Below are positions 1-9,264 of a stretch of DNA of 64,000 nucleotides, piece after piece. Every line of letters starts with the position of its first letter. Within the stretch, counting starts at the first letter, position 1. The stretch is from Dictyobacter arantiisoli (GTDB lineage: Bacteria > Chloroflexota > Ktedonobacteria > Ktedonobacterales > Ktedonobacteraceae). The position numbers and the translations under genes were made by a program. The stretch spans positions 248,001-312,000 of the forward strand of contig NZ_BIXY01000001.1 in the NCBI RefSeq assembly GCF_008326305.1. The letters run 5' to 3'. The notes beneath the pieces were generated by a model. That model saw only the letters and a list, made by a program, of their open reading frames with translations, did no database searches and was not told where the DNA came from.

Positions 1-109
1 TCGTGAAAAATAACAAGCGATGTGTGGTATACGCAAATAGTAGTAGTAAAACACGACAATTATGTGCCTTCTTGTAGACTGGAAATAGGTAAAAGTAAGG
101 AGTGGCATA

Positions 110-1168
110 ATGAGTAGAGATGGAAATGAACGCCTTGATGTACGTCAGAAACAAAACATGATGCTTTCGGTAGTCCAGGGAAAGCCTGCTGAGATGGCTA
201 TAGCACACGATCTGACGACACACTATGTCGCATTGATACGGGATGTATTATCCTGTCATTTTGTCATGCTGACCGAATTTTGCTGTGAGACAGATAAACT
301 GGTGCCCTTAAGCCATGCTGGCACTTCTCCTCTGCCAGATCAATATTGGGAGCAGGGGGTGCGTTTAGACACCCTGGTTGCAGATGCCTCCCAATATGCG
401 CAACTGTGTTCCGGTGAGGTGTTTCCCTGGTTGACGGCTCAGCCAGCTTCCAGCATTTCAACAGCGTATCAGATAATCGTACCGCTGGCGCAGCAAGAGA
501 ATCTGATTGGTATGCTGTTTATTAGTTATAACCTGCCGTTGCCTCGCTATTCTTTGCACGAGCTACCATTTATAAAATCGAGTAGCCAATTAGCGCTGTT
601 GATTATTCAACAGGAGCGTGCCCGACGCGAGGCAGAGCGTAAGCTGGCTATATTACAGGATCGACTGGCACTTCTGGAGGCGGAACAGGATCAGTTATGC
701 TTATCCTGGTTGAATCTTAATCCTTTGATTATGGCGGTGGTCAAACGCATACGGGGAGCCACTCCCCATCGGCATATCGCGCTTCGTCTGGCTGTTGCAT
801 TACCGGTATTATTGGGTGATCGTGAAAAATTGCTACTGGTTATTTCGCATCTTATCAGTACCGCACTGGAATATTCCGCTCCTGGTAGTGACATTATTAT
901 TTGTAGTCGGGTAGCAGGTAATCTTGTGCATCTCAGTATTCACACGCGAAGCGCCGTAATTGCCCTGGCTGTTCCAAAATATGACCATTCATCGCTTCAG
1001 ATGACTGATCAGAGTGGGGATTGCAGGGGAATATATTTAAACCTGGCTTTGGAGCAAAAGATTATTAACCTGCATGGTGGACAGATCTGGGTTGAGTGCA
1101 GCATGCATCAAACGCTTACCTTTCATTGCACGATTTGTTTTGCAGCCTCCCAATCAGTGCAAATCTGA
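110..1168 (+). CDS. GAF-like protein with degenerate histidine-kinase ATPase domain
   Basis: Role is probably signal sensing. The 352-residue product has an N-terminal GAF-like region (about residues 20-170), a short helical linker rich in Arg/Glu (about 168-195), and a C-terminal stretch resembling a HATPase_c fold. The end, EQKIINLHGGQIWVEC, matches the last conserved block of sensor kinases. However, the N-box position reads HLISTALEYS where an Asn is expected, no DxGxG motif is visible, and no HisKA phosphoacceptor His is found. I infer it has lost kinase activity or acts as a partner for another kinase. The start is supported by TAAGGAG 7 nt upstream. No membrane segment is seen and no response regulator is adjacent. 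Confidence 0.6.
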   Translation: MSRDGNERLDVRQKQNMMLSVVQGKPAEMAIAHDLTTHYVALIRDVLSCHFVMLTEFCCETDKLVPLSHAGTSPLPDQYWEQGVRLDTLVADASQYAQLCSGEVFPWLTAQPASSISTAYQIIVPLAQQENLIGMLFISYNLPLPRYSLHELPFIKSSSQLALLIIQQERARREAERKLAILQDRLALLEAEQDQLCLSWLNLNPLIMAVVKRIRGATPHRHIALRLAVALPVLLGDREKLLLVISHLISTALEYSAPGSDIIICSRVAGNLVHLSIHTRSAVIALAVPKYDHSSLQMTDQSGDCRGIYLNLALEQKIINLHGGQIWVECSMHQTLTFHCTICFAASQSVQI

Positions 1169-1357
1169 TAGCCCATCCCCAAAAATGACTACAAGGGTGT
1201 ATCGTGCAACAATCTATTCACTCACCTCGTACTATAAATAGCAGCAATTAATTAACGCTGTGGAAATTCTCAACAAAGAAAAGCGAATTGCCAAATGAAT
1301 AGCAACTCTATTGTTTTCTAATTTAAACGCGTTATATCTTCCATAAGGAGAAAATAA

Positions 1358-1624
1358 ATGACTGCCAGTCGCGGCTGTGCCACTAATTCTATTCTGTTTT
1401 TAATCTGCGTGTTTATACCCGTTGTAGGCCATATTATTGAAACTATCTTTATCCTGGAGGATGACCATTCTTTCCTGGGTAAGATTTTTTGGTTAGTTAT
1501 TGTCTGGTGCATACCCTTCCTGGGAGCCTTGCTCTACCTCTTGTTTGGACAGCGTCCCGTCAATCGTCCTCGCGTGATGTTTGGACAGCCGGGCTACCTC
1601 AACAACAATCCCTATCAGCGCTAA
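1358..1624 (+). CDS. small PLDc_N-type membrane protein
   Basis: An 88-residue protein with two hydrophobic helices (about 10-28 and 43-62) separated by a short acidic loop. It resembles the phospholipase D nuclease N-terminal (PLDc_N) family of small membrane proteins, including the aromatic/Pro pattern around WCIPFLGALLYLLFG. Function in this family is not defined; the domain normally precedes cardiolipin synthase catalytic domains but is found alone here. ATAAGGAG lies 8 nt upstream of ATG, and a strong terminator follows directly, so this looks like a monocistronic unit. Confidence 0.7.
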   Translation: MTASRGCATNSILFLICVFIPVVGHIIETIFILEDDHSFLGKIFWLVIVWCIPFLGALLYLLFGQRPVNRPRVMFGQPGYLNNNPYQR

Positions 1625-1645
1625 TACTAACCAGTTTAAATCTAG

Positions 1646-1681
1646 CGGGCACAACCTGAAATCAAGGTTGTGCCCGTTTTT
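1646..1681 (+). terminator. intrinsic terminator after PLDc_N gene
   Basis: A perfect 12-bp stem (1646-1657 with 1665-1676) and 7-nt loop is followed by five T. It sits 22 nt after the stop codon of the upstream gene. Confidence 0.9.
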
Positions 1682-1895
1682 ATATAACAATAGATATGCC
1701 AGAGCGTATGATTGATAGACATTATCTTCATCTGGCAATTTGTCGTTAGTATTGCTTTATATCTTCTGCTGTGAGTAAGCTTTATAGTACAGTTATTAAT
1801 CATTGCGATGTTGTGAAAGAATAGAGATGGGAGCTAAAGTAGCAGTACATCCAGGTGCATAAGCACGTCCAGCTAGAGTGAGAGGAAATACGCTG

Positions 1896-3077
1896 ATGTC
1901 AGAGCATAGCATGCGAGAAGCGGTCATTGTTGAGGCTTTGCGTACACCGGTTGGGAAACGTGGTGGTCAGTTGAAGAACTGGCATCCCGTGGACTTGTTG
2001 GCGCATGTGTTCTCGAATCTTGTTGCGCGTACCGCCATTAATCCCGAGTTGATTGATGATGTGATTGTGGGTTGTGTGAGCCAGGTTGGCGAGCAGAGTC
2101 AGAATATCGCACGCAATGCGGTGCTGGCGGCTGGCTTGCCTGAGTCCGTTCCGGGGACGACCGTTGATCGGCAGTGTGGGTCCAGCCAGCAGGCTATCCA
2201 TTTTGCGGCGCAAGGTATCATCAGTGGGGCGTATGATATTGTGCTTGCCGCTGGTGTGGAGTCGATGACGCGTGTGCCAATGGGCTCAAATGTGCAGGGA
2301 GTAGCCTCACCTTTTGGCTCATTGATGGAGCAACGCTATCAGGGACAAATTTTTCATCAGGGCTTGAGCGCGGAAATGATTGCGCAGAAATGGAATCTTT
2401 CACGGACCGCATTGGATACTTTTAGTCTGGAGAGCCATCGACGAGCCGCTGTCGCAACGGCCGACGAACGTTTTGTCTCGCAGATTGTGCCGGTGCCAGT
2501 CCCGCATACCGATGGCAGCACCACGCTTTTCAGCCAGGATGAGGGCATTCGTTTTGACTCGAGCCTGGAAAAACTGGCGACGCTCAAAACAGCCTTTAAG
2601 GAAGATGGTGTGATTACAGCGGGGAATGCTTCACAGATTAGCGATGGGGCAGCCGCGTTGCTTTTGATGGAGCGCGCGACGGCCGAGCGACTGGGATTAC
2701 GCCCGCGCGCCCGTTTGATCTCTTTTGCCCTGGCGGCCGATAATCCCGTCTGGATGTTGACCGCTCCCATACCGGCTACACGTAAAGTATTAGCAAAGGC
2801 CAATCTGACACTGGCCGATATGGATTTGATCGAGATCAATGAGGCCTTTGCCAGTGTGGTCCTGGCCTGGCAGTACGAGCTACAGGCTGATTTGAGCCGG
2901 GTTAATGCCAATGGAGGTGCGATTGCGTTGGGACATCCTCTTGGAGCCTCAGGGGCGCGTCTGACAACGGTTCTATTACATGAACTGGAACGTACTGGTG
3001 GACGCTATGGCTTACAGACGATGTGTGAGGGCGGCGGCATGGCAAATGCAATGATCCTGGAACGCTTACCCGCGTAA
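1896..3077 (+). CDS. thiolase (acetyl-CoA C-acyltransferase)
   Basis: Thiolase that condenses or cleaves acyl-CoA and acetyl-CoA in fatty-acid degradation or acetoacetyl-CoA formation. Family signatures are in order: the N-terminal VIVEALRTPVGKRGG, the nucleophilic Cys in VDRQCGSSQQA (about residue 89), NEAFA, GHPLGASGAR with the catalytic His, and the C-terminal CEGGGMANA with the second catalytic Cys. The length of about 393 residues is normal. A GTG at 1878 would extend the protein, but ATG 1896 fits better because GAGAGG lies about 10 nt upstream and homologues begin here. No beta-oxidation genes are adjacent, so fadA versus atoB cannot be decided. Confidence 0.9.
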   Translation: MSEHSMREAVIVEALRTPVGKRGGQLKNWHPVDLLAHVFSNLVARTAINPELIDDVIVGCVSQVGEQSQNIARNAVLAAGLPESVPGTTVDRQCGSSQQAIHFAAQGIISGAYDIVLAAGVESMTRVPMGSNVQGVASPFGSLMEQRYQGQIFHQGLSAEMIAQKWNLSRTALDTFSLESHRRAAVATADERFVSQIVPVPVPHTDGSTTLFSQDEGIRFDSSLEKLATLKTAFKEDGVITAGNASQISDGAAALLLMERATAERLGLRPRARLISFALAADNPVWMLTAPIPATRKVLAKANLTLADMDLIEINEAFASVVLAWQYELQADLSRVNANGGAIALGHPLGASGARLTTVLLHELERTGGRYGLQTMCEGGGMANAMILERLPA

Positions 3078-3122
3078 AAACGTATCAATGCCTTAAATCA
3101 TGCATCTACCTGGGAATAAGTC

Positions 3123-3151
3123 GCAGGAGCGGTTAATACAGCCGCTCCTGC
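3123..3151. terminator. hairpin between convergent genes
   Basis: A 10-bp perfect stem (3123-3132 with 3142-3151) lies between the thiolase stop and the stop of the opposite-strand gene. T-tracts on either side are weak, so termination is inferred from position. Confidence 0.5.
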
Positions 3152-3170
3152 CAGTTTCCAGTCCCCGTGC

Positions 3171-5243
3171 TTATTGATGGGGTGCTGACCAGATACCGAT
3201 AGTGCTATTATAGTGTGGATCAACGTTCTGGCTACCTACGAAACTTACACGTATAATGGCGAGGTAGTTGCTATCAGGCGACCATTGAATTTCCTGCACA
3301 CTACTAACAGAATTTGCACTTTTGTAGCGTGCGATATCGTCGCCTGTCATTGCATCCCAAACCTGCACAGCAGTATTTTGATAGATGGCAGCTAAATATT
3401 TGCCATCCGGTGACCATGTCAGGATATGCCTCTGTGTACCCATATTTCCATGATGGGTGGCGATCTTTTTACCTGTTCTGATTTCCCAGATATCAACAGT
3501 TTTGTTATCCTTCTCCTGGATTGCTATATCCGCTCCATTGGGAGAGATGAGTTTGCTTAGATCTGTTTCGACGCTCATATCGCTGGGAATACTTGCAATC
3601 AGCTTTTGATGAGGGATATCCCAGATCAGGGTAGAATATTCTGCATCATGATAGCCAGCCAATCCCTCCTTTACTCCCTGTAAAATCAGATAGTGACTGT
3701 CCCTTGACCATGCGGATGCGGATGTTTGTATGAGTGTGGATGGTATGGTTTGCAGTAATTTTTGTGTTCTACTATAGGATTCGAGGATAAAGATATTTTC
3801 AAGGCTAATCGCTGCCAGGTAGTGCTGGTCAGGAGACATTGTCAGGTTAGAAATATTTCGATCGAAAAAGCCAAATGAGACATCTCTTTTCTGCGTAACG
3901 TTCCAGATGACAACATTGCTTGTGGTAGTGCTAACTGCAATGGATTTTCCTCCTGGCAGCCATGTGGCCTGTTGATAGGGAGCCAGACTATCCTTCAAGA
4001 CAAACGGGATGGAATTTTCTTTGGGTTGCGCGATTACCAGACTCCCTTCATTGTCCAGCAACGCTAATTGTGTGTTATCTGCCGACCACCATACTTTGCG
4101 TGTTGCAAATTCCCCCTGTCCCTCACTGGAAGGAGCTTTTCCCGCCAGCGTATAATGCACCAGTAAGCGACCAGTCCTGTTATCTACAATATAGAGATAA
4201 TTTCTCTGTGTCTCTTTACTGCTACCAATCCCTACATAGTAGTTGTTATCAGACCCGGTTGCATTTTCCATTATGAGTACTTTATCAATATTCATTAATC
4301 GCGCAAGGTCTATTTTCGGATAGTCTGTTTTATGTTTGCCTGGTAGGTTAAATGTTTCGAGTGAAGGATTAGAAAAAGTCAGTTGTTGGCTGTTAGCGCT
4401 CCATTGTGCGTTTGTGATAGGGAGTTGCTGATTGGTTGTAGCAGCGGTCCACAGCGGTTGTCCGCCATCCGAGACGGTATGGGTGGTTGGGACGATGGAA
4501 AAGAGAAACCAGGCGCTCACAAGAGAGAGTAGTATGATTGCTGCTACCAATCCTTCGAGCATGTGTCGGCGTCTCATAGTAACTCTTTTAACGTGTTGAT
4601 ATTTGTTATGTGGGTGCATAGGAGCGATATCGACGATCTCAAACTCTATCTTGTCGCTGTCAAAGGTTGGCAGAGAGTTGTTTTCTATCTGTGATTCTGC
4701 TCTGTCCTGGAGATTCTGGCGTTTCATGTTGGTGAATGCTGAGCTGTCAGGTAATGAGGTCGGCTGGTCATGTCCATGTTGGGTCATAACGTGTAGCGCT
4801 GCCTGACGTACAATATCGCTGGGATCAAATTGAGCTGCCGCAATGTGTTCAAGGTTGGCATGGCCGGGTATTGCGTCCAATGCGTAGATAGTAGCTTCCC
4901 GTACCAACGGTGAACTATCCTGAAGCGTTCTGGTTAAACGTGTCAGCGAACTGGTATCATGCCTGTAAGTGATTACTTGTAGGGCTGCGATGCGTACCGA
5001 TTCATCTGGATCTTGCAGCGCGTTCTGTATTAATTTCTGAGCCTGAGCGGTATTCTTCAGATGATGGATGATATGGACGCGTTCCTGCCAGCTAAACGTG
5101 GGGAAGCGTGTGTTTAGCTCCGCCATGTTTGTGGTATCTATCGTCTCAAGGACCGTCCGAGCACTGTTTAAGCGTTGTTTTAGAGCTGGCAAGAGCGTTG
5201 CTGGCGCTTGAATATTTGGTGTATCCAGATTTTGCTCATCCAT
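3171..5243 (-). CDS. HEAT-repeat / transmembrane / WD40-like protein
   Basis: A 690-residue three-part protein. Residues about 50-160 form HEAT-type helical repeats (for example DESVRIAALQVI and SPLVREATIYAL). A single hydrophobic helix at about 229-251 follows an Arg-rich stretch. The remainder is a beta-propeller with degenerate WD40 blades (LTWSPDGKYLAAIYQN, VQVWDAMTGDD). Topology is probably N-terminus inside and propeller outside. Its ATG shares one base with the stop of the upstream sigma-factor gene (TAATG), with GGGAGG just before it, which indicates translational coupling. I infer that it regulates or senses for that sigma factor; no classical anti-sigma zinc motif is visible. Confidence 0.75.
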   Translation of the reverse strand: MDEQNLDTPNIQAPATLLPALKQRLNSARTVLETIDTTNMAELNTRFPTFSWQERVHIIHHLKNTAQAQKLIQNALQDPDESVRIAALQVITYRHDTSSLTRLTRTLQDSSPLVREATIYALDAIPGHANLEHIAAAQFDPSDIVRQAALHVMTQHGHDQPTSLPDSSAFTNMKRQNLQDRAESQIENNSLPTFDSDKIEFEIVDIAPMHPHNKYQHVKRVTMRRRHMLEGLVAAIILLSLVSAWFLFSIVPTTHTVSDGGQPLWTAATTNQQLPITNAQWSANSQQLTFSNPSLETFNLPGKHKTDYPKIDLARLMNIDKVLIMENATGSDNNYYVGIGSSKETQRNYLYIVDNRTGRLLVHYTLAGKAPSSEGQGEFATRKVWWSADNTQLALLDNEGSLVIAQPKENSIPFVLKDSLAPYQQATWLPGGKSIAVSTTTSNVVIWNVTQKRDVSFGFFDRNISNLTMSPDQHYLAAISLENIFILESYSRTQKLLQTIPSTLIQTSASAWSRDSHYLILQGVKEGLAGYHDAEYSTLIWDIPHQKLIASIPSDMSVETDLSKLISPNGADIAIQEKDNKTVDIWEIRTGKKIATHHGNMGTQRHILTWSPDGKYLAAIYQNTAVQVWDAMTGDDIARYKSANSVSSVQEIQWSPDSNYLAIIRVSFVGSQNVDPHYNSTIGIWSAPHQ

Positions 5244-5839
5244 TAGTATACCTCCCTGGTAGGCGTGTAGAGTATTTGATAGAGAAGTTTGGTGCTGCGA
5301 TGTAGTTGGGATTTGACGGTTCCGATGGGTTGTCGGGTCCTCTCGGCCACTTCGCGTGTTGTCAGGTGTTCAAAGTAATAAAGTTGCACTGCCGTCTGAT
5401 AGTTTTGGGGAAGTTGCGCAATCCCTTTTCGTAAGGCTTGTTGTTCTTCATTGCGGCAGGCAAGCTCTTCCGGCGTCATGCTTTGATCCTCAATATCCAG
5501 TAGAGGATCGGTTTGCTGCGTGGGCAATGGAATGGAAGGGAGTCTGTCGGCGCGGGTTTGTGTATCGCGTAGATAGTTTTTATACAGGTTGCGTGTGATC
5601 TCAAAGAGCCATGAGGCCAGTCTGAGCAATAAAATTCGCTCAGGAGGATAACCTTTGAGCGCGTAATAGGCACGCTCAAGTGCCAGTAATACAATCTCCT
5701 CAGCTGCGTGTGGGTTGTGTACATGGGTCAGGGCAAATGCGTAGAGTCGATCTTGATAACTAATAACAAGCTGCTCAAAGGCTCCATCAAGATTGCTGGC
5801 TAGCAGATATAGTAGTTGCGGTTCATCTAACTGCTCCAT
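5243..5839 (-). CDS. ECF-type RNA polymerase sigma factor
   Basis: Sigma-70 family factor of about 198 residues. Region 2 is at about 20-90 (FEQLVISYQDRLYAFALTHV onward). Region 4 is at about 130-190, with the helix-turn-helix LTTREVAERTRQPIGTVKSQ. An upstream ATG at 5857 is possible, but AAAGGG precedes the ATG at 5839 closely and the family normally starts near there. It is the first gene of a two-gene unit, and its stop overlaps the start of a membrane HEAT-WD40 protein that may be its partner. The target promoters are unknown. Confidence 0.85.
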   Translation of the reverse strand: MEQLDEPQLLYLLASNLDGAFEQLVISYQDRLYAFALTHVHNPHAAEEIVLLALERAYYALKGYPPERILLLRLASWLFEITRNLYKNYLRDTQTRADRLPSIPLPTQQTDPLLDIEDQSMTPEELACRNEEQQALRKGIAQLPQNYQTAVQLYYFEHLTTREVAERTRQPIGTVKSQLHRSTKLLYQILYTPTREVY

Positions 5840-5986
5840 AAATCCCTTTCTGAGCATCCGCGGTATGATCAGGTTTCATAGCATAGAACACGGCGCAAGT
5901 GAAAATGGTTGCATGAAAACAAGGAAAATGTATTCATCAAAATGATCTATGTGTAATGTATACACTGGATTATAACGGTTGTGCCC

Positions 5987-6016
5987 TTGACACGTCGGGA
6001 CCCCCTTGGGTATACT
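5987..6016 (+). promoter_or_regulatory. sigma-70-type promoter of the met operon
   Basis: TTGACA at 5987-5992, an 18-bp spacer, and TATACT at 6011-6016. It lies about 85 nt upstream of the SAM-I aptamer and would give a leader of about 630 nt. Confidence 0.7.
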
Positions 6017-6100
6017 CTCACTAACGTAAAAATAAACAGACCAGACAATAATTAGATACAAGTTCACACAACAGAATCAAAAATTGCAGTAATAACTGCT

Positions 6101-6267
6101 CTCATCCAGAGAGGTGGAGGGATACGGCCCTGTGAAGCCCGGCAACCCGCTTTGCAATGTTGCAAGCAGGGTGCCAATTCCGGTAAGATGTGCCTGTAGA
6201 TATACAGTGCATGTTTTGCAAGATGAGGGGAACAGCGATGTAGCAGCCCCCCGTGAGGGGCTTTTTT
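6101..6267 (+). promoter_or_regulatory. SAM-I (S-box) riboswitch with its terminator
   Basis: Binds S-adenosylmethionine and switches off transcription downstream. Conserved S-box blocks are visible in order: CTCATCCAGAGAGGTGGAGG, the GGCCCTGTGAAGCCCGGCAA core, GGTGCCAATTCC, and the closing P1 strand GATGAG (6222-6227) that pairs with CTCATC (6101-6106). A terminator hairpin follows at 6245-6262 with six T. It stands immediately upstream of a T-box leader and then metX. Confidence 0.93.
6245..6267 (+). terminator. SAM-I riboswitch terminator
   Basis: AGCCCC (6245-6250) pairs with GGGGCT (6257-6262), followed by a T-run. It is the expression platform of the S-box. Confidence 0.85.
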
Positions 6268-6319
6268 GTTACCTGTTTCCTGGAATCTCGTGTACCTTAC
6301 AATTGAAATATCGAATGGC

Positions 6320-6626
6320 GTTGAAGAGGAAGAGTAAATGTTAAGGGCGGTTACAGCGAGTTGATAGAGATGAGATGTCAGCACCGTACCGGCATTGAAT
6401 ATGGCCTTAGAGCCGCGGATTGAACCCTTGTATGAGGTAGTAGATTGCGCCGTGAGCTACGTTACAGCTCGAGTGTTATCCAGAAGTGTCCATGGAGCCC
6501 ACAGAATAGAAGTCTGGAAGGGAACGACTGATAACACTCATAAGGTTGCTGCTGTGAGGTAGTGACAAATCAGGGTGGTACCGCGAAGACGTTTACCCCT
6601 CGCCCCTGCAGGGTGAGGGTTTTTTT
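6320..6626 (+). promoter_or_regulatory. T-box leader, probably tRNA-Met specific
   Basis: Senses uncharged tRNA and then antiterminates. The near-invariant T-box GGGTGGTACCGCG lies at 6573-6585. The stem I AGTA motif is at 6333-6336. On the 3' side of stem I, GAAT is followed by ATG at 6401-6403 and a purine, which fits a Met specifier placed after the loop-E GAA. The specifier reading is inferred from sequence pattern and gene context, not from a folded model. The terminator at 6597-6626 overlaps the antiterminator region. This is the second regulator in series before metX. Confidence 0.9.
6597..6626 (+). terminator. T-box terminator
   Basis: A 9-bp stem with one G-T pair (6597-6605 with 6611-6619) is followed by seven T. 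Confidence 0.85.
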
Positions 6627-6653
6627 GTTCCCTTTTCCAGGAAGGAGTGCAAC

Positions 6654-7796
6654 ATGGTAGCACAATTGCAGTACATTAATCACAAAATACAGGTAAAACC
6701 AGAGAATGAAGTGTTGACATTCACTTTTGATCAACTGCTGTTGCAACGCGGTGGACGTCTCGGTCCCGTGACGCTGGCATATGAGACGTGGGGGGAGTTG
6801 AATGCAACCGGTGATAACGCGATTTTGATTACGCATGCCCTGACCGGAAGTTCACATGCTCATGATGTAGAAGATCCGGAAAATCCTAAAGTTGCCTGGT
6901 GGAATCCTTTGATTGGTCCTGGAAAGTATTTTGATACTTCGCGTTTCTTTGTGATTTGCTCCAATATCATTGGAGGCTGCTCGGGCAGCACTGGCCCTTC
7001 TTCCATCAATCCTTTAACCGGACGCCCCTATGGTATGCGTTTTCCCGTGATTACTATCCGCGATATGGTACGGGCGCAGCGGAAACTGATTGAGCATCTG
7101 GGTGTACGGCGTTTAGCCATGGTAGTTGGTGGCTCTATTGGTGGTCAGCAGGCTCTGGAATGGGCGGTCCATTATCCTCATCTGGTCGATAAAGTCATTG
7201 TGATGGCGGCTTCAGCGGCAGTTTCTGCTCAGGCAATTGCTTTTAATGAAGTGGCTCGCCAATCAATCATGGCAGATCCTGCCTGGCTGTGTGGCGATTA
7301 TTTGCCTGGTCAGGGACCGACCACTGGCCTGTCGATTGCACGCATGCTCGCCATGATTACGTATCAAAGCGAAGAGTCTATGGAGATGCGCTTTGCACGC
7401 AATTCGGTGCAGCGTGAGGTGGTAACGGCACCAACCTTCTCGCCTGAGCTGGGTGGACGTTTTGATGTTGAGAACTATCTCTATTATCAGGGTGATCGCC
7501 TGGCCCAACGCTTTGATGCGAATAGCTATCTTTATGTGAGCCGGGCCATGGATCTCTATGACGTGAGCGAAGATTATCTCTCTCTGGATGAGGCCTTGCG
7601 CCGTATCCGTAGCCAGATATTATTTGTGGGTATTCGTTCAGATTTTCTCTTTCCTGCGTCACAGGTCCGCTGGCTGGCAGAGAAAATTCAGGCTGTGGGT
7701 GGTAATGCGCAGTATGCAGAGTTGGATTCTCCCCATGGTCATGATGCCTTCTTAAAAGAATGGTCAAAAATAGTGGATACTCTGCAAGAATTTTAA
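6654..7796 (+). CDS. metX: homoserine O-acetyltransferase
   Basis: Transfers acetyl from acetyl-CoA to homoserine, the committed step of methionine synthesis. It is an alpha/beta-hydrolase protein of 380 residues, normal for MetX. The nucleophile elbow is GGSIGGQ (Ser161), the catalytic Asp lies in VGIRSDFLFP, and the His in SPHGHDAFL (His363). The N-terminal LAYETWGELN and ALTGSSHA blocks are typical of the family. AGGAAGGAG precedes the ATG. It is the first gene of a four-gene run with metY, aspartate kinase and asd, controlled by the SAM-I riboswitch and T-box upstream. A succinyltransferase specificity cannot be excluded from sequence alone. Confidence 0.93.
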   Translation: MVAQLQYINHKIQVKPENEVLTFTFDQLLLQRGGRLGPVTLAYETWGELNATGDNAILITHALTGSSHAHDVEDPENPKVAWWNPLIGPGKYFDTSRFFVICSNIIGGCSGSTGPSSINPLTGRPYGMRFPVITIRDMVRAQRKLIEHLGVRRLAMVVGGSIGGQQALEWAVHYPHLVDKVIVMAASAAVSAQAIAFNEVARQSIMADPAWLCGDYLPGQGPTTGLSIARMLAMITYQSEESMEMRFARNSVQREVVTAPTFSPELGGRFDVENYLYYQGDRLAQRFDANSYLYVSRAMDLYDVSEDYLSLDEALRRIRSQILFVGIRSDFLFPASQVRWLAEKIQAVGGNAQYAELDSPHGHDAFLKEWSKIVDTLQEF

Positions 7797-7818
7797 TTCT
7801 ACGCAGTTTTTCATATAG

Positions 7819-9171
<1,353 letters not shown>

Positions 9172-9187
9172 GTCATAGCTGTCTCTA

Positions 9188-9232
9188 GGGGTCTGTAATG
9201 CTTCTTTGCATGAAGATAGTGCTACAGGCCCC
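9188..9232 (+). other. intercistronic hairpin between metY and aspartate kinase
   Basis: A 10-bp stem with one G-T pair (9188-9197 with 9223-9232) encloses a second small stem. There is no T-tract, so it is more likely an RNA processing or stability element than a terminator. Confidence 0.4.
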
Positions 9233-9264
9233 AGAGTCATGTTTAGGAATGTTGGTGGTTTGTT

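Noticed and set aside
2357-2911. 184-codon minus-strand frame
   Set aside because: Antisense shadow of the thiolase gene, Ser/Ala/Arg-rich as expected for such shadows.
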